From Stereum hirsutum FP-91666 SS1 (Eukaryota > Basidiomycota > Agaricomycetes > Russulales > Stereaceae), in assembly GCF_000264905.1 (NCBI RefSeq), contig NW_006763131.1, positions 1,858,605 through 1,922,604 of the forward strand: a DNA stretch of 64,000 nucleotides. The letters are read 5' to 3'. The notes beneath the pieces were generated by a model. It was not told where the DNA came from. It saw only the letters and a program-made list of their open reading frames with translations, and made no database searches. A program made the position numbers and the translations under genes. Below, piece after piece: positions 33,300 to 43,816 of the stretch; position 1 is the stretch's first letter; every line of letters begins with the position of its first letter.

Positions 33300-33566
33300 A
33301 CTCAGAGAGACGGTGGTTGTGGACGGATTCTGAGCATTGCTGCATGTATAACGCATTTACCAACTATTGGATGGAACTCACCACCATACGACTGCTTTCA
33401 CTAAAAGCATACAAACTGAAACCAAAATATTCAAGCCTTTTCGGTGGCGTAAACATATACTAGTATCTTGCTGTGTGGCCCCGCTTAGGTAAGAAAAGGC
33501 GAACCGCCTCGCCGCCAACGCGTCTGCCTCCAGATTTTTCCAAGTCGCGTTGCGTTTCGTGTTCCA

Positions 33567-34470
33567 ATGGTCAGACGCATCCCGACCCAGGTGCACCAAC
33601 AGGCCTCCCGTCTTCTCAAGACAAACTTCATAAAACGAGAACCAGCATGGTACAGAGCCGTCCTTGACAACCCTCCTCTCCCTCTACCCGCTCGCGCACC
33701 ACCACGGCGAACGGCCTTCGACGCACCTACGTCCAAGCCTGGCCTCCCTCCGAGAAAAACTCCAGGTCCAAAACCGCTGCCTATCACCTACATAGAGGAT
33801 GAGGTCCGAAGACAGTTCTTTAGAGATCACTCGTTCGAGACATTTCGTCCGGTGAGCTTGGTGGAGGCAGGAACTATTGAGGAGGAGAACCCGATTCAAG
33901 GGGAAATTTGGACGAGGCTTCGTCAGAGAGGGCGGAATCCGAGTCCTGAAACGTATGTTTCGTGTGAATCGTTATTATCCTGAGACTTAGAACTGACAAC
34001 CGTTATTCCGCTCTGTTGTTAGTGCTGTCCGGTTCGCTGTGAACCTCCACGTCCACCACAGCTTTCCCCTCACAGAAGCCTACTCAACTGCCATCGGTCA
34101 ATTCCGCGCTCTCCGCTCAGAACAACACATCGCCACCGCCTTCGCAGCCCAAGAGGCCGAAGCCTACGGCGCACTCTTCGGTCCCTCCGCCGTACAGCGC
34201 GGGTTCGCAAAGGAGGAGCGTGTGTTCGCGAAGAACAAGATGAAGCAGGAGGAGATTGACGAGAAAGAGTTGACGGCGAGGAAGCGTTGGCGCGCGATTG
34301 TGAACAGGGGAGGACACATCGGAGAGTGGAGCAAGGGAGAGCAGTATGTGAGGTTATGGAAGGAGGGTCTGAGGCCGGATTATTCGCCTCAGTTGACGGC
34401 GCCGATACAGGAGGCTCCGAGCAAGTATGATATCGCAGCGTCGCCGGATTACATGGGTCTCAAGCGATAG
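33567..34470 (+). CDS. RSM25: Mitochondrial ribosomal protein mS23 (RSM25)
   Basis: Two exons (33567-33952, 34023-34470) total 834 nt, 277 residues. The N-terminus MVRRIPTQVHQQASRLLKTN, then REPAWYRAVLDNPPLPLP, ITYIEDEVRRQFFRDHSFET, ENPIQGEIWTRLRQRGRNPS and PLTEAYSTAIGQFRALRSEQ make up the mS23/Rsm25 pattern of fungal small mitoribosomal subunits. The basic N-terminus doubles as the mitochondrial targeting sequence. The protein sits on the small subunit and has no catalytic role. It is convergent with RPN5, with only 140 bases between the two stop codons. Confidence 0.9.
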
Positions 34471-34610
34471 GTCGTTTTTGTACCCGCTGCTTTCCCTTAT
34501 TCCACTCTCTTATCCGCCCACTCTACTCCTCAACATCGCGCCACGAAGTTCTGTGGACTTTGAAGATGCGAAGAAAGGTCCATTACACAACTACAGCTAC
34601 ATACAAAAAA

Positions 34611-36437
34611 TCATGCCTTAATCTTCGACTGTGCCGCCTGGGCAGCGTTCATCTCCATCCACGTCTTCTCCACGAACCCGAGCAGCTTTTGCATGTCTGA
34701 ACTCCAGTCGTTCATGACGTCCTCTGCGCTACGCTTGTTGCGGAAGTTGATGATCCCTGCTGGACGGTCGATACGCGCCCAAATCGTCCCTGAGACGACG
34801 AGACGACCAAGTGTCTCTTCTGCTTGTTGTGCGCTGAGATCAAGGAGGGAGTTGAGACGGGTAAGGGTGATGCGGGTGTAGTATTTGGCGATGACGCGGA
34901 TGTTCTGTGAACAATTAAAACACAACTATCAATACCAAGTAACATGAGAAAAGGGTTCAAGTCATACGTGTTCGATGACCCGAGTATGGAGGTCCTTCCA
35001 GTGCTTTTCCTCCTTGAACGTTTCCGTTTGACGGAGGAAGGGGCCATAGATGGACTCGATGCCGGGCCACCTCATCAGCTCCGTCGTGGTAAACGACTTG
35101 ACAAGGTTGCTGCAATATCGTCAGTGACCCTGTCCAGAGACAAATACAAGTATCACGTACTAGTGCAGCTCGAGTTTTGTGAGAGCAGGATCCAGGAATA
35201 GCCGGTGCATCATATCTGACTGCTCATTGTCGTGTGGCGCCAGAACCACGAAGTAGACAATGTGTTCGAGGGCCTAAATGAAGGAAATGTCAGTGTTGAG
35301 CCCAATACTTCATGGAAGAATCGACCTACTATTCGGCCCTTGCCACTAACATCCTCTTTGATTGTTGGTGTCTCCCAAACCTTGTAGTAGTACTTGGCGA
35401 CGTCGAGGTAAGCAGTGTGGCGGAGGCCGTGTTGGACCATCATGTCGTAGTATTTGAGTTTGAGATCCTACGAATAACTCAGCATGGACTAGATAACTCA
35501 AACAAAAATTGGAACACACCTCATTTTCCTTCTCCTTCAAGAACTCCTCGTTGACCTTCCTACTCCCGACCCGGACCTTCACCCATTCACCCTCTCCGCC
35601 ACCCATAGCGTCCTTGCCGTCCTTCCCACTCTCTGCATCCTTCAGTCTCGCCACAGCGATCAGCAACCTCATCTGCTCCAGAATAAATTCTGTCTTCTCT
35701 CGGCGCTCCATGGAGGAGTATGTCTCGACTTGCAGGTCAGATAAGAGGTCAGATGCAGTGATGAAGGCTTCGCGAGCCTCGGGAGAAGTTGCGGCGCCAG
35801 TCGAGGCGAGAGATTCATGATGTTGAGCGAGAAGAAGAGTGACGCGCGCTCGTTGTGTTTCCAAAAAGATCTTATGTATGGTGTCAGCGTCATTGACATC
35901 GAACAATCATCATAACAAAGCACGTACCTTTCCCTCCGTAACGGCACGCAGAGTCTCAAGAAGCTCAAGCCACTTCTCCAACCCATCCCGCTGCTTGATC
36001 TCCTCCAACCAGCCCATAGCGAGCTCCACCATCGCCTGAATGGAAGCCTTGAGCTGGCCCTGTTTCTTGCTCAGCACATTGATACTCGAGATCAATTGTT
36101 TGTGGTCCCGTGCGGCGTAGCAAAGTTCGAGGATGGCCGTTACGAGACGGGTGGTAGACTTCAAGTCTGATGCCTACATGGAACCTACAGGTAAACCCTT
36201 GGCCACGAAGGAGAAGATAATGAAGCATACATTTCGTGTTTGTTTCTCGAGCGCAAAGAGCTTTTCGAGTGAATCCTGTAGCTTCCCTGACTTTTGAACA
36301 ACATCGGTAAGCTTCACGCCGCGCGTCCCTCAACGAGTTTCATCTATGCCACATACCTCAGCCAGTGACTTCGCCTCAGGCAAAGCCTCGTCCACCTCTT
36401 TGGTGTAATCCTTTTCTTGCTTCTTCGGTTCAGACAT
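34611..36437 (-). CDS. RPN5: 26S proteasome regulatory subunit RPN5 (PSMD12)
   Basis: RPN5 is a PCI-domain subunit of the proteasome lid. The gene starts MSEPKKQEKDYTKEVDEALP. It continues through about seven short introns to SGKLQDSLEKLFALEKQTRN, AILELCYAARDHKQLISSIN, VETYSSMERREKTEFILEQM, LKYYDMMVQHGLRHTAYLDV, LEHIVYFVVLAPHDNEQSDM and MRWPGIESIYGPFLRQTE. The C-terminal PCI winged helix is RVIAKYYTRITLTRLNSLLD and VSGTIWARIDRPAGIINFRN. These are near-canonical Rpn5 segments in the correct order. The reading frame upstream of the ATG at 36437 is also open for about 140 codons, but it is Ser/Pro/Thr-rich and I treat it as 5' UTR. Confidence 0.95.
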
Positions 36438-36858
36438 GTAGTATTCGTAGATGTATTCGTGGGCGGTGTGTGGGGGTCTGGAGGGCGCAGGGGATGAGGA
36501 CGATGACGATGAAGCAGAGTTTGAGCTGTGGCTGGCGGCGCGTACGCGTCCTCGCGATTCAATCGCGTTCTCAGGCGCCGAGGCGTCGGTCCTGTCAGCT
36601 CGGACGACGCCGAGCGGACCAAGTTCGAGCGGTGTGTCGTGCGCTGGTGTGGCGCCCTGCGATGGGGGTTGAAAGTCGGTCGTATTTGTCAGGTCGTCAA
36701 GTTCGTGGTGCGTATAAGTAGTGTTATCGTGAATAGCGTTAGATGAGTTCGTGTCCGTTCGTATGACAGTCTGAGCAGTGTCCTGCGTCCAGCGAGAGCA
36801 CCAAAACCATACAGTAATCGTAAGTAAACGTGAAGATCGTACGTGATGACGGAGAGGA

Positions 36859-39611
36859 TTATACACAGACAGGGGAGATCGCGCCGTTCATCCCCACTCC
36901 CAATCCCATCCCTGTCGCGGGCCTCTCATACTCCTGGTGAGCATGAATCCCTTCCTTCTCCCTCTCCTTCTCCTGGTCGTTCTCCTCCGTCGGTGAGCCC
37001 ACCTCCATAACTTCCATCGCATGGTCCTCTCCTCCGTGACGTCCATTTTCTTGTGGATGATTTATCTCTTGTTGTTTTCTGTGTCCACTGAACGGAGCCG
37101 GAGTCATAGCCCAAATCTCACGAGCGACGGATGTCATGAGATTAGGCCCGAACATCATCGTCCTCCACGCAAGGGATATGGCCCCACTGACCGCCTGAGG
37201 GACGTACAGCTGCGGGATGTGCGGCAATCCAGGTAGTCCAGGTACGTGCAATTTTGGCTCTTCCTTCGATGGCTCCGGCTCCGGCTCGACGATAGCGTGG
37301 ATATACTTCGTCTCCGTCGACACGACCGCGCTGATCTCCTTCGACTCCACGGCCGGCGTCGCATCGATTTCTTCCTCCTCGACATCCGGAACGGCATCGA
37401 CCTCCATCTCCGCATACTCAGGCATCGCCTGCACCTCCATCTCCTGCACCTCCGGCATGACCTGTATTTCTTCCTCCTGCACCTCCGGCTGTACCTGTAT
37501 CTCCTGATCCACATTCACACGGTTCACGACGGCCATGACCCCCCTCTCCCTCGTCCTCACCGTCGCATCGACCGCCTTATTGTACCTCGCAGGAGGTAAC
37601 GGCGAGCGATACACCGCCGCCTTGCGTTCGACGAGCCGCATAGACTGCAGATGGGGCAACATCTCCGAGACACGCATCCAGCCCTGCGAATGCGTCTCGA
37701 TGAACCCCGGCCTGTTCCTCTCATGGAACCACTTCAGGTTCTCGATATACGGCGAGAGATGCGACAACAATATCGAAGCCTGGAGCGGATCGCGGATCCA
37801 GGAATGTCCCATGTGGAGCTTGAAGAGCGAGCGGGAGGAGACGTCCGTGTGCGCGTAGATGGTCTCGTTCCCGGCGGGGAGAGCGTTCACCACGACTGCG
37901 AGAGTGTGCAGACGGCGACATTTCGCGGTTAGCGGGGCGAGTCCTTCGAGTGTGAGTTGTGGAGGGCCAGAGGCGATGGGGAAGCGGGCGAAGGGGGAGA
38001 GACGGAGGATTTCGAGGTTGGGACAGGCACTGGCGATGCGGTATATGTCCGAGTTCGAATAGATCACTGATTCGGGGAGGTCGATCTCCAGACGTTGAAG
38101 AGACGGCAAGCTCGAAATCCCATCCATCGCGAGCCTCCTCGCGCTGAACTCCGCCCTCGCCGTCGAACGAATGAGATCATTAAACCTCGACACGCTGCTC
38201 GCCGAGACCTTCAGCGACTGCAACGAGTCCCCGAACGAATGACACAAAAGCGCACAGAGCTCCTGCCAGTCCGCCCTCTCGAACGGATCCTCGACGACGA
38301 GCTCGAGCTGCGCGAGCGGAGTCGCCAGGTGCCTCAGGAACACGACGATATTCGCCACCTCGCCCGTAAGGTGCAAATGCCTCAGCGCCCCAAACGCACC
38401 CACGATCGGCCCCCTCGTCCCCGTCCCCTCCTCCGTCAACCTCAACGTCGACCGCTTAATCTCCGTAAAATCAATATCCTCGCCCGAAAACACCCCGCTA
38501 TCCGGCGAATCCGGACTATCAGGAGTGTCGTACCCCGAGCCGCCAGCCCCACCCACCACCTCGATATCATCAAAGAACCCCTCGACAGCCGTCATCGACC
38601 TCCCCGTCAGATCGACCTGCAAGCTCCTCAACGCCCCCAACTCGGACGCCCACCGTCCCACACCGGGCGAAAGCGCACCAGGCGCCATGAGCGCGACCCG
38701 TTCCAGCTCCGTCTGCGGCCTCAACAGCCTCGCGAAATCGTCCGGGAGGCTGCTCGGCGAGCTGATCGACAACGAGGCGAGCCGCGTGCGCATGGAGAGG
38801 TCGGTCAGGAAGGCGCGCAGTTGTGGGAATTTCCCACCGAGCTCGAGGACTAGGTTTTGCAGGTCTGGGTTCAGGAAGAGGTGCGCGCGGTCGAGGCCCG
38901 CGGGCGTTTCGGCGCGCCAGATGAGGGTGGTGAGGTTGGGGAGGATGTACGTGCGAGGACGGTATTCTTCGATTATGGGGAAGATGGAGGGAGAGATGGA
39001 TTTGGAGGATTCGTCGTAGGTGAGACGACGGACGCGGGAACCGTATTCGAGGATTTTGGACCAGTCTTCTTCGAGTGGCATGATGGCCTACATACATAAG
39101 TTAATTTCAGTTCACTAAGCCAGAGAATTCACAGAAAGAAATGGAAACGCACCAAACCCAAACCAGGACGACGAGACCTCTTAAACAAATGATTCGGAAA
39201 CTGAGTAATCAGCGGAAGAAGCGAATCCAGCTCCTTCCACAGCATATCCAACGCCGGCTCACAAAACGCCCTACACGTCCTCGCGATCCTCGACAGCGAC
39301 CTCTTCCCGCCCGGAGAATCGGTCACATACTCGAGCAACTTCCTCGTCGCGTCTGCGTCTCTGAATATCGTGGGGCCCATCGCCTGATGATGCACGGAAT
39401 ACGAAACGTAAGAGGATTGGGAGGCGTTAGATCTTTGGCGGCGGAGGCTGTTCGATTTGGATTTGGATTTGGAGGGGAATAGACTGTTGATGCTGCCGCG
39501 GGAGGAACGACGGAAGAGCGGGTTTGGGAGGGAGATGGAGACAGAGGATACTTTAGAACGGACGCGGTTAGCCCAGCTGGTGGTGGTGGGCGGCGTAGAA
39601 GATGAAGACAT
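36859..39611 (-). CDS. F-box / leucine-rich protein with an 11-residue acidic repeat
   Basis: Two exons (39153-39611, 36859-39087) give 895 residues. A basic, serine-rich start (MSSSSTPPTTTSWANRVRSK) precedes an F-box-like helical segment (LSRIARTCRAFCEPALDMLW). Then come leucine-rich repeats typical of the Agaricomycete F-box family (VRRLTYDE, LPNLTTLIWRAE, LQNLVLELGGKFPQLRAFL, LRHLHLTGEV, LQRLEIDLPESVI, CPNLEILRLSPFARF). Such proteins are usually substrate adaptors of SCF ubiquitin ligases; the substrate is unknown. After the repeats lie five copies of an 11-residue Glu/Val/Pro unit, and a tail ending GMNGAISPVCV. The F-box is weak by eye, so it may have diverged. Confidence 0.75.
37330..37503 (-). 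repeat. 33-bp coding minisatellite (11-residue repeat)
   Basis: Inside the F-box gene five consecutive 11-residue units read EIQVQPEVQEE, EIQVMPEVQEM, EVQAMPEYAEM, EVDAVPDVEEE and EIDATPAVESK, followed by a partial EISAV. Each unit is 33 bp, so the array keeps the frame. The spacing of acidic residues, Val and Pro is kept while the rest drifts. Confidence 0.85.
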
Positions 39612-41126
39612 GGTGCGAGAGGGAGGGGGCGGGACAGAAATACTACCCCTTACAGCGCATACGTGCGTTACACGCAAAGGACACGCACGGCAGGGCTGGG
39701 GTTAGCTCCGCCTTGGGCCATCGAAACATCGTGAAGGCCACACTTGTGATAGACTGGGATCGCGAAGGCCACGGCTGTGACTGAGATCGCGGAACGAGGA
39801 CCTTAGACGGATAGAAATGGACGACGATGCACCGCAAAGGACGACGGCTGGACTCGGCTGGAAGGGTCAGAGTAGTGCGTGTGGCCCACCTGGACCACAA
39901 TGCGGAGTCGACGCGCCACATATCCATGAAGGTGAGAAGATTAGACAGGGAAACATGGGCGGTGCGCATCTAGGAGGAGATGCAGGCAGGGTTCATCTGC
40001 ACGATTGGTGTTCATCTAAGAGAAGAAATGTGGGGTCCGTGCGGCTGTCAGTGATCAGAATGTTTGCCTCACGCTTCAGAATCATCGTCCTATAAATGTT
40101 CTCCTAACACGGTCCTGGACCTATAAGCGTCCTCCTGACGTTGTAGAGTTATATGCATCCCATAAGCAGAGAGCTCATCATCTACTGTATCCTGCGCGGC
40201 CCGTAAGCAGTGTATCATAGTGCAGCAGAAACGCGGTTTAATGAAGCAGGCCCGGCGGTTCAGGCAACTGAAGGGGAGGGGACGTGATGCACGAGGATAA
40301 CACGCAATCATCGCTTCGCCGCCTTGTTATAGCCAAAAGCAAAAACCGTAAACGCACAACCATCATCGGTATCGCGCATCTCAATCAAAACATGACCACA
40401 TAAGAGTGAAGGAACACGACAAGAAACACGATAAAGGCGCGGATAAAGCCCGAGCATAAAAGACGAGCAAGTCTATCTAGACACTAGACAAACCACCCCT
40501 CGAATCGAATCTCGATCAATCCTCGCAATGTGTTGCAACGCGGATTCAACGGTCCTCGTCCTCGCTAGATCAACGCCTGGATCATCATTGCTTCTCCAGA
40601 GAGCAAGGGGAGAGGGGGGAGGGGGGACCAAACGATGGCACGCCATCGCGCATCTCAATCGAGACAATTGGCACCCTCTCGTCATCGCGCATCTCAATAT
40701 AAGATTCAATATTTAAGAGTGAAAGTGAAAGAAGAGGATAAGAGAACACGACCACGAACACGACCAAGCTCAAGCCCGAGGAAAAGTCTGTCTTGTCTAG
40801 ACTTTGAACATTGACCATCGGACAAACGCCCTTCGAATCTCGCAATGCAACGCGGAATCGACGGTCCCCGGTCCTCGCTAGTTCGTCATTGCCATCAGCG
40901 AGCAGGGGGGGACCAAACGATGATAAAATAATGCACAGAGCAAAAGAGCAAAAGAGCAAGAGACGACTTTGACTTATAACAAGAACACAAAAAACGAACC
41001 TATATCCCTTCATCTCCGAGTCCACAAACCTACATACCAGTGTCTCCCTACCTCAAACTCGTTCCAACCCTCCAACCTCGTATCCGTTCCCTCTCTAGTC
41101 CCCTCCATCCCTCAAGTCCTCCATCT
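39612..41126. other. Intergenic region with an imperfect tandem duplication
   Basis: This stretch lies between the start of the F-box gene and the stop of SLD2, both on the minus strand. The left part presumably holds the F-box gene promoter, and 40371-40927 is the duplication listed separately. I see no gene. Confidence 0.55.
40371..40927. repeat. Imperfect tandem duplication of about 250-270 bp
   Basis: Unit 1 begins atcgcgcatctcaat at 40371, and unit 2 begins with the same bases at 40684. A third, truncated copy of the start lies at 40644. Both units share, in order, an AAGAGTGAA stretch, ACACGA repeats, a TCTAGAC stretch, CTTCGAATC-like or CCTCGAATC-like stretches, CGCAATG, CAACGCGGA, GACGGTCC-like or AACGGTCC-like stretches, CCTCGCTAG, a G-run, and GACCAAACGATG. 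Small insertions and deletions separate the copies. Confidence 0.8.
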
Positions 41127-43507
41127 CTAAAGCTCCCCAACCTCCCACGGAACCGGCTCCCCCTCCCAATCCCCATCTTCCTCCTCCACCTCCACCCTCT
41201 CCCTTTCCCTCTCTTCCCCCTCCCCTCCTTCCCCCATCTCATCTCCCTCCCTTTCCCACTCCCCCATCCCATACCCGTCCATCTCCCCCATCTCCCCCAT
41301 CTCATCCTCCCCCTCAACCTCCCCAACCCCCCAAACCTCCCCTCCCCTCCCTCCCTCATATCCCCCCTTCCCGCTCAACAACCCCCTCACCAGCCCTTCC
41401 TGCTTCCTATCTCGCGCTCTGGCGCTACTTTTGGAGGGTGAGATGGCCAGGAGACGAAGGAGGTGATCGGGGAGGGAGATGGATATCGGGGCGTCCGAGG
41501 TGGGTGCGTGTTGTGCAGAGTTTTGGGTGGGATGGGAAGAGGAAGCGACGAGGGCTGCGCGGGAAATGGAAGCGAAACGAAGGATGGGATCGTCGATGTC
41601 GATATCCGAGCCTTCACCAGTCCCAGTCCCCATCCCGTTCTTACCACTCCTACTCCGAAGCCCCTGTTTCTGCCACCTCCATTCCCGGACCTGTACATTA
41701 TCCATCCCGTTCTCCTCTGAACTCTCGTCCTCATCTCCATCCCTCTCCCCATCCCCGTCTCCAGCGTGGTCGTGGTCGTGTTCTATTCCTAACTTGACTT
41801 TCTTACGCCCCGGACCCGCGGCTTTGTATTTCGATTTTGTGGAGGAGTATGGATCTGGGTGTGTAGCGGGGGGAGGAGAGGGTGGAAGGAGCTGTGATTG
41901 GAGTTGGAATTGAGAGTGGAATTGAGAAGGGGTCGGGGTGGGACGCGATGATGATGCTGAAGCTTCTGGTTCGTGCGAGGAGTCGGGGTGGGCGCGTTTG
42001 ACGGAGGTCCGACGATTCGAGTTAGATATGTTAGCGGAGGTGGAGGTGGAGGTGGGGATGGATGAGGAGACCTTCCCCTTCGTAGGTTCCTCGGACGTCT
42101 CAGCAGCGGTGGCGAGAATGGCATGCAAGTTATTCATCTTCCCGAATGAGAACCCATTGATATGTGCGTGTGCGTGTTTTTGTCTCGTGCGTTTCGTCTC
42201 CTTCTTCCCATCCATCTTCCCGTTCGTGTTCGTCTTTGTTTGGGCAGCCACCTTGCCCTTTCCCTTTCCCTTCACATTGCCAGAATCCTGGACAATTCCA
42301 AGTCCAAGTCCAGACTCCTCCTCCTCCCCCGAAGAGCCAGAAACACTCCTGCTTCCACTCCTGCTTCCGCTTCTTCCGCGTCGTGATTGTGATTGAGAAC
42401 TAGCCCCGAAGATATTCCCGTTCCCGTTCCCGTTCCCATTTCCACCTCTCGTAAACGCGCGCCGCAAGTCCCCCAATTTCGGCATAGACTTGCTTGCGAG
42501 AGGTGTAGCAGCAGGTTTGGAGGATGCGTTTGCGGAAGGCACTGTGACAGCGAGTTCGTCCACGTCTTCGAATATAGGAATGAAGTTCGCGCCGCGGGGA
42601 GGGGGCTTGAGCGGTGAAGGGGCGATGAACGACGAAGAGTATCCTGGGCCCTCTCTCTCTCCCTCTCCCTTTCCCCCACTCTCACCTTCATCGCCATCAC
42701 TATCACTATCAGGAGCCCCCAAAAAGTCGAGCTTGCGGAACGGCTTGGTATTGGCATTGCCGGTGATCAGAGAGGACGAGAAAGAAGAGAAAGAAGAGGA
42801 GAGAGAGGAAGAGAGTCGTTGTTTCTTCGGTGAAGGCGAGACGAGTTCGCCGCGGAGACGTTTGCGCGCTTTGGATATTGCGTGATTGAGGGTTGGATCG
42901 CCTAGTCCGAGTGATGTGACCGTGGAAGAAGAGGGTTGGCCTTGACGTTGAGAGATAGGGGGGAAGAGGTCTGGAGAGGGAGATCTTGAATGCTCAGGTT
43001 CAGGTTTACGAAGCGAGGCGAAAGGATTAGGAAGTCTACGATCGACTTTCGCAGAAGCAGCATGTGCATGCGATCGTTGGGCTTTCGACTTGTCTTTCAC
43101 GGGAGAGAACGGGTTGTTGGTACTCGAGACGGGTTGGGTGGGGACAACTGCGCGTGATTTGGGGAGGATGGAAGAGGTCGTTGGTGGACGGGGAACGGAA
43201 CGGGGTGGGGTGCTTGGTGGGATCGGGTGTTTGGGAGTTGGTGCAGGAGCAGGAGCGGTAGAGGTAGAAGCAGATTTTTCGGCTTTGGATAGTTTTTTGT
43301 AGAGTTTGTATCTGTCCGCTAGAATCGCGAAGTGTGATGATGAGTGCATAAGGGTGATGAGGTTGAAGAAGAACTCTAAACTAAACGACACGTACCCATC
43401 CCGGCGGATTTGATATCGTCGACAGAGGGGTCTTTGCCATGCTTGGTCTTGAAATCGCGTTCGAAAGCCTTGAGTTCAACGCGTACGGCAGCGGCGTCGG
43501 TGCTCAT
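41127..43507 (-). CDS. SLD2: DNA replication regulator SLD2
   Basis: Sld2 helps load the CMG helicase by binding Dpb11 after CDK phosphorylation at origins. Exon 1 (43396-43507) encodes VRVELKAFERDFKTKHGKDP with SVDDIKSAGM. It is spliced in phase 1 to exon 2 (41127-43318), which begins ADRYKLYKKLSKAEKSAS. The pattern E-L-K-x-(W/F)-E-R-x-F...G-(R/K)-x-P...DIK...YK-x-Y-x-KL is the N-terminal Sld2 signature shared with metazoan RecQL4. The total is 767 residues. The rest is disordered with many Ser-Pro and Thr-Pro sites (SPSPDLFP, SPSPKKQR, APSPLKPP), consistent with CDK control. It is longer than yeast Sld2 (about 450), mainly through low-complexity sequence, and ends in a very acidic Glu/Gly/Met stretch. 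Confidence 0.85.
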
Positions 43508-43816
43508 CGTGGTTGAGAGTGAACGTCGTGTGGAACTGAGAGCGCGCGAGAGACGCGAAGGGCTTGGCGCGTCGGCAGGCCACGTGGGCGCGAGGACTGT
43601 GAACCAAAAACAGCGGACAAGGCGTGGGCCTGTGAGGCGGTGGGTGATTGTGTTCGGCGTTGCCGGTGAAGTCGCTTTGACCTTTAACGTCTCTCTCTCG
43701 CTCGATACCCTTCTCAATCACGAACAGACGCTGCGCTGGCGCATGCACGATCTCTAGCATTATAATAAATAGCATATATATACTGATACCCGACAGCGAC
43801 GGTTTAAGAGGCCCGC

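Noticed and set aside
36437..36866. N-terminal extension of RPN5 in the same frame
   Set aside because: Open but Ser/Pro/Thr-rich and unlike Rpn5 N-termini; MSEPKKQ at 36437 fits the family start. Treated as 5' UTR.
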